From: Watersipora subatra
Lineage: Eukaryota; Bryozoa; Gymnolaemata; Cheilostomatida; Watersiporidae
Length of the DNA: 64,000 nucleotides
Direction: 5' to 3'
Assembly (NCBI RefSeq): GCF_963576615.1
Contig: NC_088716.1
Span: 60,358,228 to 60,422,227 of the forward strand
Shown: in pieces, positions 42,506-57,800 of the stretch
Numbering within the stretch: position 1 is the stretch's first letter
Layout: every line of letters starts with the position of its first letter
The notes under the pieces: model-generated
What the model was told of the DNA's origin: nothing
Seen by the model: only the letters and a program-made list of their open reading frames with translations
Database searches by the model: none
Program-made: the position numbers and the translations under genes

Positions 42506-45500
42506 GTATTGGTTATTGACATCTGTTATAGGCTACACAAAATGCTGTGACAAGTCTGTTGAGAGACAATTCAGTTTCGTCGAACACAATTGTCATGAAT
42601 GAGCAGGTGACGCATAGTTACCATAGCCTGTTATTTTTGCCCACGAGAGTAGTAATTGACTGCTGGTCAAATACTTTCAGCATTTGCTGTTCCATTTCAC
42701 ACAAACTGCATAAAACATAATCATTCACTCGTAAAAAAGCGTACACGTCTTTCACGGAATCAATATCGCGGCTATTGATGGCAGACTACACACTTGAGGT
42801 AGTCAATGCTTCTGCTCATCTGTCTTTGTAATAAATCTCTGCTGTTCAACAGAGTCGAGTTGTTTCATTGAGTGTGAACTGACTACCGAGCAACAATTAG
42901 TAGGTTTATTAACACAGTATTCTGTACAGTTGTCCAAGGATCCTGTTTCACTGTTGCTTGTTGTTTGTAAATAGTGCAAGGTTTCAAGGAATTATTAGGC
43001 AGTGGTTAAGCAATGACATGAGCAATGGTTGAAATATGTGATTGTTTTATGGGTAAACTCCAATCAATAAATCACATCTCGTTTCTCTCTCCTACATGAC
43101 CTGGAAGTATGAGACTCGGATGTAAAATGAGTAACTAGCGATTTATGGGTGAGATAATATGTTAGCTCTATATAGCTCTTCTGATTGTGATCTGCTCTTA
43201 GCTCACTCCGTAAAACTGCTACTAACCACCAGCATTCCTGACAGAGCTTTAATAAGTATTAATGACAAGTCCATCCTATAGTTATTATTACTTTTCAATA
43301 TAAACTACCCTGGAAGTTAAGAGCCTCTTTGAACTGTCTTATCACTTGGGAAAGGAGTGCCGGGTATGACGAGCTTCCCATAGTTTGAAAGCTGCTGGCC
43401 ACTACTAGTTTCATTTCTACTGCCACATGGAAGCATGCTGGCCTAATTCAATTAAACATTGAGTGTAATCTTTATTGGATAGGCTAATGTGATAAAACTG
43501 TCGTTAAATGAGAACACAATTCCATTTTCATGGATGAGGTGAGCTGCTGACTTAATTAGGTTATATGACCATCAACGTAAGTGGTCATCATAGACTGTGA
43601 AATCTTAGCCCAAGGATCACATAGTTGTTGAAAAGGTGAAATATGTACTCCTTTTATGCATGAAAGGTGCTAGAGAAATCCACCATTGGTTTACCCGTGT
43701 TCACCTAACATATATGCGTGGTTTGTTCATTGAATGGATCAGATGAAGGTGTCTTTCTTTGTACTAGCATTGTGATACATTCATAGTCATAACATGCTGT
43801 CTAATTTTATGTGTCCGCTTCAAACTTAATGTTGGAAGTGCATTGGCTTGTACAAAAAACAGTTCTGTGCAAACAGTGAGGGATATAAAGAGGGGGGGGG
43901 CGATTACACCCGCAAGTGCTAACTGACAGGACGTATCATGTCACATAGGTCACCTCTTCAGGAGACTTTGTTGACTTTGGCCAGTGGATTGTGCAGAGAA
44001 GCTGGCTAGTTTGGGTAGCAAGTAGAGCTGACACTTAAGCGTTGAAACCTTGTCTAGTTTGGGTAGCGAGTAGAGCTGACACTTGAGCGTTGAAACCTTG
44101 TCTAGTTTGGGTAGCGAGTAGGGCTGACACTTGAGCATTGAAACCTTGTCTAGTTTGGGTAGCGAGTAGGGCTGACACTTAAGCATTGAAACCTTGTCTA
44201 GTTTGGGTAGGGAGTGGGGCTGACACTTAAGCATTGAAACCTTGTCTAGTTTGGGTAGCGAGTAGGGCTGACACTTAAGCATTGAAACCTTGTCTAGTTA
44301 ATGCAACCAATCTCAGCTTTAGAGAGGAAACGCAGGTTTTGCATAATGCAAAAGTTTGGTTGCATTACATATGTAAAATTTCTTGTTGAATATGTTGAAA
44401 TGCGTGCAGCAAAGCAAGAATACTTGCATTAAATGGTTTGTTAATTGTAAGGAGCGGATGCAAGACAATGTATTAGACATGTGTTAACCTCATAGGAACT
44501 CATAGCAACGCTTTGGGTAAAGTTTCTCCATGGTTACTGGAGGTATTGAGGAGCTGACGAGGCATACGGACGGACGGCTACACTAGGTAGTACGAAACTA
44601 AACAATGCTTTAGTCAGAGCGTGATGCAAGTTGGCATGGCTCAACTGTTTATACCAGTGACTTGTAATTTGCGGTCTGTTTACCTTTAGTGTTGGTCGAT
44701 CGAATGCATTGCGGTAATGAAGTATTAGTACTAATCACATATATGTAAAAAATATGTTTAATCTAAACTAGGCACATGATGACTCTACTAATATATGAGA
44801 AATTTGTTCTTACTGAGAAACAGTCCAGTTTCGGTGAACAGCACTATTATATCGCTGTGACTTGTGATCTGCTGGTCACATGAGATTTTTGGTAGCAAGT
44901 ATTTTGAGGTTGTAAAATTGAGAGGGTGAGGGTTCATGCATATTCTAGTAGCTGTTCTAGTTTTGACCTCATCTGCTTCAAAACTTTGCATATTTGCTCT
45001 AAAATAATCAGCTATTAAAGCTATAAAGTTGCACAATTGTATACAAAACGCTCAAGTATGGCTTAACCAGTCATGTCCCATTTGCTGGCTATAAATAAGC
45101 ATGCCTATTATAAGTAGTTTTACTACTGAATGTGTAACAAGGTATAACGAACTTTGTGTTGACTATCCATGTTCACAAACCTTTGCCAAATTATCAAATT
45201 TTTGCATCCTAGATGCATTTTTTTAGGCCTACTTTTGAAAGTGTAAACCTATTTTTATAAATGCTTTATTATTGTACCTACTTTACTCGCATGTCGACAA
45301 TCTGCATACTTACGTTGGCTTGAACACGCACTAAAACAACCACAGCACAGCGGAGCTATACGAAATATATATGTATCTTCTGTTTACCATATTCCCGTTG
45401 TCAAACCTACCATTCCTCAGTTCTGCAGTGGCTTTAGCCTTGAAACACCATCAATAGCTGAAATTATCATTATTAAAGTATTATTTTTCTTCTTTGTTGA

Positions 45501-45683
45501 AGCACCACACGTTTGGACTCGATTTGTGCAGACTGCAATTGATATGAATTATCGAATGTATTCGGTGACATATCATTGAGCACTTCTTTGAATGAGAAAA
45601 TGAAGATATGTGGTATATATACCACATATAACATACGGCTTTCAAAACTAAGGCAATATTTTTCTGTATATATATATACATGC

Positions 45684-45729
<46 letters not shown>

Positions 45730-45794
45730 GTATGTATATATATATATGTATATATATATATATGTATGTATATATATATATATGTATGTGTATA

Positions 45795-45826
<32 letters not shown>

Positions 45827-48800
45827 CATACATATATATACATATATATGTATGTATATATACATATATATACATACATATATATATATATGTATGTATA
45901 TATATATATATATGTGTATATATATATCAGAGTAGAAAGGGTAGCTGAAGTTCATGTTTATATGCATAGTGATCAAAAGCATGCGCTGAGATATTCTGTG
46001 AGGAGAAAATCGCCATAAGTATGTTTCTAGAGTGGTATTTACAATATTTTCCAGTTTGCTGACAGTCTTCAGAAGGTCAAGATCTGCGCATGTAGTGGAG
46101 GAAAGGAAGGAGCGGGCAGGTAACACTATGGAAGTGACGGGAGATGGCGGAGAAAGCCTTGCTACCTTTCTCGAGTCAGTGGGACTTCTAAGCTACCACA
46201 ATGCTATCCGAGATGAGCTGAGGGTAAGAAGACCTCCTACCTGACTCAGTTGTGTGCTCTGTAGAATTATAGATAGTACTGAATGAAGGTAAACCTTAAC
46301 AGAAAGATTGTATGCATTAAAGAGAAAAAAATTCACTGTCACCTTGAATTGGGTATAAAAATTGTAATATGAATAAGAAGTTGTTCTCTCTTGTCTATAA
46401 TAGTCCCAGAACTATCTTGTGTTATTAGGTAGAAACGGTGCAGCAACTGAAACAGGTTGAGGAACAGGATTTGGAAGATATCCGTATGAAACCAGAAGAC
46501 ATTCAAAAACTCAAACGCAACATGAAAAAAGAATTCCCGCGTTCAGCCTTTGGTAAACTAAAGAAGGTGAGGTACTGTAGGAGCCGTGATAGTAGACATT
46601 ATTATACATACATACAATAGTTAGAAACACATGACTTTATTGTGCTACATGAGAAACTTTTGCTTAGATGTTAAATGGAAACCTGCCTTATCTTAAACAT
46701 TAGTTTCACTTTTACATCAATTGTCAATAATCCAAAGTTACGAGTTGAATAAAAAAATATGTAACATCGGTCCTGCACTTATGATAGTAGGACTACACGA
46801 TGTATAAACACAGCTTTGGTCTTGCCTTTCAAATTGAATTTTCGCTGTTAGACACGAATGCTGATTTGCTCCTTTCTGATAAGATTGTTTCTTAAGTGAA
46901 CTAAGTCAGCATTAGTTTAGTCAGCTCAAACTGCTGACTCTACCTCCGTGGATGTTTAAAAGCAGCCTTTGTTTGATCACCTTGTTCATATGTAATCTGT
47001 GGGATTATATACGTAATTCATGTTTGCATGAAGCTATCAAATGCTCTGTCCAACTTGGCTCATCTATGTAGTTTATACTACATACTTCTTTCATGGAATG
47101 CACAATCTAATAATTGTTTTCTGTCTAATGAAAGATTCATTGGCACCACGGAGATCTTTTGCATGACCTATATATCTGAACTATATATTCATAACAGATA
47201 CCTCATGACCTATATATCTGAACTATATATTCATAACAGATACCTCATGACCTATATATCTGAACTATATATTGTATGACCTATATATCTGAACTATATA
47301 TTCATAACAGATACCTCATGACCTATATATCTGACCTATATATCTGACCTATATATCTGAACTATATATCTGACCTATATATCTGAACTATATATTCATA
47401 ACAGATACCTCGGGGACTCCGGTTAACTTATTTACTTGATGTAAGTTTTCTTATAACTTCTTTAGAAATGTTTCCATTTGTGTGCTTTCCTCTCTTTGAC
47501 ATAGATGAGTGCTATAAATGCAGTAACCAGACGGATCAGCATAAAGGTAACTCTCTAGTTTACGGTGCATGGGGGAAACTCCTAATCTTTCATTCCTTTT
47601 CCTTAATCTCCCTTTCTCTGATTACATACTGTAGCTTTGGTAGGATGGAATCCCTTTGTGACAATTGGTATGCCACTCGTTATGCTCTATCTGTACCTTG
47701 TTTGCTATTGAACAGCTAATTTGACTTCTGCGTCAATAGTAAGAAACACAACAGCGAGATTAAAGCTAACTCTTTCAGTTATAAATTAAGCGAATTGTGT
47801 TGATGCCCATTTGGTCACTCCGAGCCATTGCTGTGTACGTCAGTAGTTTAATAGTCTGTTGATGGGAACAATGAGGAACAAAAATATATTTTTACGACAG
47901 TAATAAAGTACATATTGTATTCAGTTTGCGTTTTTTAACATTCTTAGATTTTTCAACGATAGCTTGTAGATCAATGTGTTGGTCATTTTTTCTCATGACC
48001 GAATATTTGTGAGGTGTGTAGGTAAACATTAGGTTAAATGGTCATCCGTTGACCTACCAAACTCGAATCTTAAAAATAACTTTTCATAAACACTTGTAAA
48101 GAGAAACTTCCAAGCACTCGAAGTGATGCAATTTTCATAGAGGGATCTCCTGTAGCTTTACTAATTGATTAGTTATGATCTGATGTTATTCTTGTTTATA
48201 AGCTTTAATGTTGCTCTGGTTCACTGATTCCTTTCTGTCTCTGTAGTTGTCAGCTTTCTTTCTAGTGGCCTTAGTAAGTGTATCTAGGTGTAGCTCCTTT
48301 TATCTGTGTGTGTTTAGCTTTAGAGCTGTCGACTTTCCATTCTTACTGCAGTTGTCTACTCTATTTGTTAAAGAATAGACAACTCTTAAACCAAAACTAA
48401 TTAGTGTTTAGAAATGAATTGCATGTATCTGGTAGAGCATGCAAGAGAACCAAGGGTTGGCGCGCAAGTTAATTTCTATTCTTAAAGCTGTAATACAGAT
48501 ACATATGAACCATTGAGGTTTTTAATCAAATTTGTTTCAGTTTGGAGATGTTTTAGTGAAAGAATTTGAAAGATTAAGTGCAGCGTTATGCATAGCTCGG
48601 GTGGAGTTTTATGAGCCATATGCCTTCAACCTAGCATCAACATACCAGCTGATTTAAGTTCCTGTCTCTGGCATTATCATCATCTGATGTGCTTCAAACA
48701 TCTGTAAGGCAGTTTAATGGTCTGACAATTTTGTTGTGTTCAAACATTTTCTCATTACAAATCCCACAGATAGCTTTAGATATATTGCTCTTGTTTTCAA

Positions 48801-51800
48801 CAACACACATACTTCTAGCTGCGGTAATTACTCATATTCACTGACCTCTTCCAGACCATTCACTCTAGTTGTCACAATTCTCTGAATCGCTATTAAATAG
48901 ATAATAAGAATATATATTACCTGTCACGCGTGGCTATGATCGATATTGACACCGGGCCCTTTGTGTCGATCTCAGTGAGTCATGCCACCCTTACTTGAGA
49001 ATGTCTGAGTAGAGATTGCCATGCGAATCATTGTGACTAACTAGTGAACTCATGCGCTGCACTTTAGATTATAGCAAAGGTCACAAGGTTCAGCTGGATG
49101 ATACTGCTGCTCTGGAAATTTCTCTGCAGTGTTAACCTAATTATAGTCACTAGTTGTTTGGCTATTGATAGCTGCTTGACTGATACAGTTTACTAGCTGT
49201 CATCATGCAGGGTGTTGATGCGCTGACCGTCGATGTGAGGTTACCAAAGGTAGGCCATACATCTACTTATCGTCTTTTACCGAAAAAATTGATGGTTTCG
49301 ATTATTTGTTCATTTAATACGTTTCTCAGAACCTTCTGATCTTTGTGTTTTGTTCTTAGTTATAACTTAGACACTTTTACTGTCTTAGTTTCCAAACCAC
49401 CTGTTAGCCGTTGTCAGGCAGTGACTGTACAGCAGCACCGTACAACCAGTTGTCCAATGGCAGATCGGGAAAAGATCATCTTGGCCGCTTATGTTCGGTG
49501 TATTTGCTCTTGCTGGCTAATTGCGACAGCTCACCCAGTATCATGATCTAGCTATGCATTACGCAAGTCACGCTCGAGTTACTGTGACTTGGGGGAACTA
49601 ACTACTCGCTCCGAATAGCAAATAACAGCTCATTGCCTTCCTGTTTACTAGGTTTGAGACTTCATATTTGCCTAGCATTTGTTTTATAGTTGAGTTAGAC
49701 TAATTCAGGTCGATCATAGCAAGTTTGTTACCAGACTCTCTAGGAGATTTTCTACATCTGGTATGTAGCAGTTCCTTCTTGTTGTTTGGATTTTTGAATG
49801 ACAAACTTTTGTAAGTCTGTCATTGTTACCATCCTTGCGGAGAGACACCACTTTTGAATACCTTGGTAGCTATTATTTGGGGAGAATATTTTACTTATAG
49901 CTCAGATTGTCTCCTCTGTTTTTAAAACTATTTCAAAGTAACAACAGGCTTTCCTTTGTACTCTAGTTTAATAATTCTCTGTATAAGAGCTGATAGAGTT
50001 CAGTTAAGTCTGACATCAGCGTTCAAAGGACGTCAGTACCTTTAAAATGTGCACTTTTAATTCCATATATATATTCACATTTATGTCTTCCTTCGCTTTT
50101 GCTATTTGAATCTTGACGGATTAGGCCAGGCTGCAGTTGGATCAGGAATATCGCAGTGCACTAACTCGTAGAAGGTTGTGCGAAGCTTTAAAGATGAGCT
50201 TACACCATTAAAGTGATGCAAAAAATATAATATTAATATAAAGAATAAAACATCAAGCTTCAATTTAGTATAATTTTTGTCTTTGTGGGCCTACCCTGTC
50301 CAGAGATGTAATAGTTTTAATGATATCCTTGCTTAGAATGCTCAGATTCAAGCGAAAGTACGATTATGACATCTATAATAGTTGCACTTCGGCAAAGAGA
50401 CTGACAGAATAGAGACGCATCATGCTGCAACTCGAATGCAATAGCCGATATCAATAATGAGAGAGACAGGCAACCGCGCATTTACTGATGTTATTTCGGC
50501 ACATTTTTTTTATGAGCAATTTAACCGCGATCAAGCTCTGTCGATTTCAATCTTGAAACATCCTAGCAATTAGATCACCTCAATCATCCAAAACTATCGT
50601 CAATGATAGAAAAACGGCGATACTTTCTGATAAAAACTACTAAAATTTTGTGTAAAAGATCTTTAACATCTGTTGAAAGCCATATCAGCTGTTCACTTAT
50701 AAGACTCCATTGGTCAAATTTGGTACCAGTTCACTTCAGTGAATGCTATTCTTTTTATGATGCCACTTCTTAGCATTTCAATATTATGAATAGTTATTGG
50801 TCAGAATGTACTCTAAATTTGATTTCGTAGAAGCTTTAGGTTGAGTTGCTATTGTTTACGGACATGTTTATGTTGAACATTTTAACCTCATTGGGTTATA
50901 CTCTTTGTACAGCAACGTTGAACAGTGAGTCATTAGTGCTGCCACGATGGCTTATTTATCTCTGGTAATCTTAAGTTCCTTCATAATTTGTGTAGTTACT
51001 GGTAAGACCTCGTTAGCACAGTTAGTCTTATGTAATTGGTGCAGTGAGTGATGACAAGTTATGGCAGGTTAGCAAGCTGAACTGTACTAGCTTAATGAGT
51101 TGGCCAGCAGGAGTTATGCAAGTTGAATTCTAGCCATGATAAAGGCTTTCCAACAGTTTTGTCTAGTTTAGAACAGCCTTGGATCATCCAGTTCAGTTCC
51201 AAAGAGTAGTATTTGCTGGAACAAGAGCTATGATTTCTCGGTCGTTTCACATGTCTATTTGATTCTGGCCTCCTTGAAGAACAGAGTATTAACTCATTCG
51301 CACCCAACGCGAGTTAACTCGCGTCTGAAATTTACCAACTCCTTGCATCGTTATTTTTAAATTATAATAGAATATTTTTGATTAGTTAGAAAGAAAAATT
51401 TCTGGCTAATCAGACAAACTTTAAAATATGCCTCTATGAAGTCTCCGGCGAAAGTTATAAACAAATTAGTACACCCATCTCAGTTTCTATTAAAACCGGA
51501 AATCGTCATGCCGATTTGAAATTTTATCGTTCGTGATAATTTTTTTCAACTCCACAAGTAAATATGCAGATTCAGAAGTGGTAAGACATTCAAAGACTGC
51601 ATAAATCAAATCAAAACATTATTTTTAGTGTTTCAAAGTTTTTATTAACTTTTAATTTTGCCAATTTGTATCGTTATGCTCGAATAAAAATGCACTCTTC
51701 ACGCTGCCAGCCGTAGTCGGACTAACATTATCTTTCAGTTTCGATAGGATCATATTGATTCTTAGAGCTGTCTATGAAGTCTGAAAAGTCAAAAACAGAG

Positions 51801-54800
51801 TTATTGAACATATTTTTATTATTTGAAACATTTTCATAATGTTTTATTTGAGTTATATTGGCATATAGATTTGCTATGATTTTGTTTGAAGGATGATGCT
51901 CGTGAGGAAAAGTTCGAAGTTAGAGTTTCATGATTTTCATGTTCATCACTAACTGCATATGTATAAATAATAATCATAAATATGTATTGTCTGTAATAAA
52001 CGAGTAATTTCAGTCAAACTTTATATATTTTGTAATTTTTATGGTGCAAATCTAACTTTGTTTCAGCAAATGACAGTTTTTTCAAAATTCGAAATTTCCT
52101 GAAACTACCTTCTTTGAGGCACGGATCTACATAAAAGGGATACAAGGTGTCTATATGAATGTACTATATTTTGAAAGAAGAAACTTGGTTGGTTCTTTTG
52201 AAGTTTGATTGAATAAATTATCTCAAGTCTGTCTCCTGTAGTAGTAATTTGAATTACGACAACTTTCTGAAAAATTAGCAGTATCTGGGGCTGATCGCCT
52301 AGAAATTCGTCGGGTGCGAATGAGTTAAAAACAGCATGTTCTCTGCTCCTGCCTGTCCCTTCATACTGCCAATGTCATACTGCCCTCTGACAGGCGTCTC
52401 TACTTACATTGGCATCACAAACAGACAGATGTTCAATAGCACCCATCCTCGGCAAGAGATAGCGTGCATGACTGGCTACACAGGTCAAGCATGCATGCCA
52501 AGGTTTCCTATGCACTAAACCACTATTCTACAATGTACCAGCTGTATGTTGGCCTCTGTAATAACAGGTTCAGGGCCATTTCCAACGATTCTCCTGTATT
52601 TTTATTAGATATGAAAATAATTATAATGGTAGGTTTATCATTTCTGATAACTTTTTAAAATTCAGAAGGCAATGAGATGCAAGCTGTTGAGGAAGGGCTG
52701 TAGACAAACATCCTGGACATGTTGTCAAAAGGAAGTGTTTGTTAGACACATCAGTATTCCATGTAAACCTGTGTATCCACCGCTATAGGTTGCTGGTGTC
52801 CGCTTGTCTTTTTTGTGCTGATCATGCTTTGCTTACATACCTAAGTAGGTGCAAAGGTGAACCACAGGGACTGGGCTGCTGCATTTTTTGCTAAGTTTCT
52901 ATTTGTCAGAGTATTAGTTCTTGAGTGCTTTTAAAAGTACCCATTCAAAGTGGTTGGTGTGTCTGCAGATAGCTTCCTCCTGTAATACAATGTTTATCAA
53001 TTATGATTTCAATAAGAGGCAGGAGTCTATTGACCCTGGAAGATAATGGTCTAGCACTCTAGCTAGTCTCAAGCTGGTGCAAAGAGTGTAATTAGGCAGA
53101 CACTGAACAGGTCAGACGGTCGGTAATTGTCTCCATCTTCTATTTGTTGCAATGTGTAGATATGTTGATTGTAGCTGTGATAGTTGTGTTTTTATGTGGA
53201 TTGTAGCTGTTGTGGGTGTGTTGTAATGTTGATTGTAGCTGTGGTGGGTGTGTTGTTATGTTGATTGTAGCTGTGGTGGGTATGTTGTTATGTTGATTGT
53301 AGCTGTTGTGGGTGTGTTATGTTAATTGTAGCTGTGGTGGGTGTGTTGTTATGTTGATTGTAGCTGTGGTGGATGTGTTGTTATGTTGATTTTAGCTGTG
53401 GTGGGTATGTTGTTATGTTGATTGCAGCTGTGGTGGGTGTGTTGTTACTTTCTCAGAGAAATCACTTACATGTTTGATGCTTTTGCGGATCAAATAAGTT
53501 TTTCATAATAAAAATTTTTATTTCTTCGTTTTATGTCATCATGTTTCATCAGGTTTTGCTAGCTGTATCAGTCATGTTGCACACGACTAAAGATGTATGA
53601 ACACTTGCTGATCGTCTGTTATTAGCTTTTAGCTAATTTTGTACTCGCAAATTTGCTTCGCAAATGATTGCCTCAACCGATCTACACCGCCGATTGATAT
53701 TTTACCCACAGATGAGTTCATCATTCTTATTGGATATTAGCGCACTCTAGCTTGTTCTGTGTCAAAAAATGGTATTGCTTTCGATCTTCTCTGATCAGTC
53801 GTCTCAACTACATGATCATTTACAAATTGATTGAGTTCAACCTACGGTTTAGTCAATTCTTTCCAAACACCCTTCGTCGGCTAAGAATAGATGTTTTTGT
53901 AATTTAATGAGTTATGAAAATTTTTAACCTGGTGTACGTGCAGTTAAGTCTTTACATGAAGCTTTTTCTAGAACATTCCATGTGGGCCTGCGAGTTGCCT
54001 GTGTATTGGAGCACTTACACAGATCATTCTCTTCTGAGTTCCAGTCTTGCTTTGGTTTCGGTCAAAGTTGTTGGTCTTGCACATGCGTTGAGGTACCCTT
54101 TGTATAAAGGTTTGACCTCTGACTGCCATGAGTTCAGTGAACAAATCAGTGCTTTCTGACTCATCTCTTCATCACTAGTTATGCTTTAAATTGATTTCCA
54201 TGCACAAACAAAATGTTATTACCATTTCCACTATTTGTGAAACCTGCCTTTTAAGCTGAAAAGCGACTAAGCACTCCATTTTTCTCTATTCACATTGAGC
54301 ATCCTGTGAGTGGCGCGCCCATGCGAGGGATGATCCAGTTGGTGGCTTGCCCGTTGAGCGATTTTAAAACAATTCTCACATGAGTCATTTGTAGACGGTA
54401 AAGGAGACTATGTGTGTTTTTCAATTCTTTATGTACATGTTCAGATTTCAATTGCTCAACTTTATGATTTTAGGAACAATACAGTAGTTATTGCTGTGAT
54501 TAGCGTAGATGATGTTATGCAGCAATAGAATTAGCTAGGGTTCCTCAATGCTAAGTAGGTAGGTAAGTAAATAGGTAGGTAGGTAAGTAGGTATATGAGT
54601 AGGTAAGTAAGTAGGTAGGAAAGTGGGTTGGTAAGTCGGTAAGTAAGTAGGTAGGCTGGTAGGTAAGTAGGTAGGTAAGTAAGTAGGTAGGTAAGCGCCA
54701 GCGTGTTGATGAATCAGCAAGTCATGCCTAAAATCTTAGTAAATATTTTAATGATTTAAGCTATATCTGAACACTTACCTTATAGCAGAAGTGTTTGGTA

Positions 54801-57800
54801 TATGCCAAAAATATTTTATTAAACTTTGAATGTAGCATTTAATAGAATATTTTCAGTTTATGTAGAAGACAACTCCAAGCTTTTGTATACACGGTGAGCT
54901 TAACCAAATGCTTACCGTGTACCTCATTACATAATAGATATTTTTCAATGTTTCGCTGATGTGTAACTCATTAGAAAATGCTTACAAATCCGTAACTACC
55001 TGTTATTAGTTTAATGACACGATATCTGATAAAGTTACTAAAGCAATGTTTCGCATTGCAGCACAGGTACTATGCTATTATTGACTGCGTAGCAGGAGCT
55101 GTCACATAGAGTTGTCACGTAGAGTTGTCTCATAAAATGCCTTTAAGCTGGAAACTTAGAAATTAATTTGTTCACAGTTTTCTTATCTACACCTTCGCTT
55201 GCTGCCAAATTTCTATTTTCACCTTAAAACCTTCATTTCTATTTAGAAGTACTATTAAGTAGTTTTATGACTCTATCACTGGCTCTGTTAGAAGGCACTG
55301 TCAGTCTATCTGTGAGAAACAACATCGACCTTAGGGTTGACCATTAACATGACTTTTGCAGAGGTTGACTCGACCAACAAGCGAGATGGCAGGGGTGAGA
55401 GGCTCTAGGAGCAGTGTGCTGAGCCCCGAACTGGATAGTCCCAATTCTCCTGTTCCCATTGTCGGACGCCGCATCATTTCCAGAGACCAGATCGATGTGC
55501 AAAATGACATTGGAGAGGGCGAGTTCGGCGTTGTGAGGCACGCAATCTACACAAATGATATTGAGCAAAAAGTACGTTTCGATCACTGCTAAATAATTAT
55601 TTATCATTGTCATTTATGGTTGAATGAGAATAACTTCATTCATGGCTATCCACCATGCTTTAGGCTCATATATAGTTTGCAGAAATTACGTTGTATTTGG
55701 GGTTCATCAAATTTTTGCACAGGGCTGTTTTTGAAAACTGCCAAAATTGATGTTAAATTTTCACAATGGCCCATCTAGTCATTCTAGACATACAATTGAG
55801 AAGCATTAGACAGTCCCAGTATCCTTCTAGTATTCATAAAAGTTAAACATAAAAACAATAAGGAGAAAGACTCGTTTGGTGAGAATCAGATTGAAATGGT
55901 TTTTTAGTTGTGAAGTTATAAAACTTATGCTTAACTGGCTAGTAAGACTTGTTGGTCAATTAACATTAAACAAGTGAGAGTATGTTTAGTGAAGGCTTGT
56001 CAAGGGCCTCATCTTTTTCCTTGTTGAGATGCTCCTCCGCAGTCCGTGTATGCAATTAACTTGTGTTCCATAAAGTAATTATCCCTGTCCTAGCAGTAAC
56101 ACTGGACGCCTCAAAAACATTCTCCGTCGACTCACTTGAAATGTTATCAGCTAGTATAGGCTGTGTATTGTTTACCCATTTTTCAATTATCGCTATCTGC
56201 TCTGGGAAAAAACAAATGAGTAGATTCAAGGTTGAAGCACTTTTCCTGCTCGCTTGTTTGTCACTCCTATGCGTCATATGGCGCATATGGCGCATATTCT
56301 GCTTATTTGTAGGCAAGGTGCATGCAATTTCGTTAGCGTTGATTGGGTTATAATGAAGTATGAATTTGAAGGGAGACAATCTAAAGGCGTGGTCACACGA
56401 GCACCGAACCGACGTAGGATCGGTTCGGAGGCTGGTTCGGTTCGTGGCACATGTCACACGGCCACCGAAGTAACTTCGCTTCCTAGATACCATACGTATA
56501 GAGACAGGACACGGTTTCATTAGTAGTTGTTATGTATTTGAGTTAAATATTTCTTTTGTAAACAAAAAAAACTTTGAGGAACAATTATAAATTATAATTA
56601 CACAGCAGATTTATCAGAAGATCGTTCGGCTGCTCAAAATAAATCACTCGATACAAATATTTTGCTAACCCTTCCCATCAACATAATTATATTTTTTTTA
56701 TTAACATATGAATGTTTTTCTATGCTGAGTACATAACAAACAAAAACAGTCTTTATCATAGTACTGTGGTTTTACATAAATAAATCAGTCAACGATAGTT
56801 CATCAGGATGAATATGACACATTACTTATATTCTACACGAAAGAAAATCACAACCATTCTCTTACATTTATACAAAACTTAAATGCAACATCTTACATTT
56901 ATGCAACCTAATCACAAGTCCGGGTGAACCTTGTCGTAAATTGCTTCATGTTGTTTATTTAACGAAATAAAAGTATCGTCCCATTTCTTTTTTAACTTTA
57001 CTCACACGCATGTAAGAAGAAATGTGACGCGTGCTCGCTAGAATTCTAGAATTTTAACCAGCCAATAAGAGCAAGGGTTCGGCACGAAATTTCGAGCAGT
57101 ACCGAAATAGTTCGTTTCGGCCAGAAATGTCCTCAGCCGAACTTTTTAGAGCTGAAAACGACGTCGTTTTGCGTCATTTAGTTCGGTTCGGTGCCCGTGT
57201 GACCACGGCTTTAGATTATTATTTTCAGCACACACATAAGACTCTGTCACACGTAAATGCTCACAGAATTTAATAAGGCTATGAAAGAATTGAGCAGGAC
57301 ATATTACAATGTACAACATGTCTATGATATCGTAAGAAACTCTTTTTAATTTTGTTCAAGTCGGCAATCGGGTTCCGCATTCATTGATTCAGACAATAAA
57401 CATCTCTAGATAGCTAGTTTGATCTGGCATACGTTTAGAAGTACTGTAGTTGCTTCTACAACGTGAATAATACGTTCCAGGAACGTTCCAGGAACGTTCA
57501 TGTTGTAGGGATTTTATACGAACAGTAAAATACATGTAAATTGCATAATCTGTGCCAAGATTTCTCCAAACTCACCCTTTTGGCCATACAAAAATACTAG
57601 ACTTTAACCATAACTGCCACATACAGCTTTTATTATTTTTTCTTTTATCGTATTTACTAAGTAAATCAGACACGCTGATTCCGGTTTTGTACTCAAAATA
57701 AAGATTGGTCCACTAACTTTCAGAGTAATGAAGGCTTTTTTACAGCTGTTTAATATCGGTCTCTAAAACAACACGATCGGCACAACAAGCTCCGCCCATA

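Noticed and set aside
43950..44282. Minus-strand open frame with a 16-residue repeat
   Set aside because: The unit is 48 bp, so any stop-free phase stays open. No start context, splice site or similarity supports a gene.
45473..46126. Long YIYI/HIYI open frames
   Set aside because: They are translations of the (TA/TATG)n simple repeat.
49343..49546. Open frame after microexon 5
   Set aside because: No similarity and no suitable phase with neighbouring kinase exons.
54556..54695. Telomere-like repeat
   Set aside because: Units TAGG and TAAG are irregular and not TTAGGG; ordinary simple repeat.
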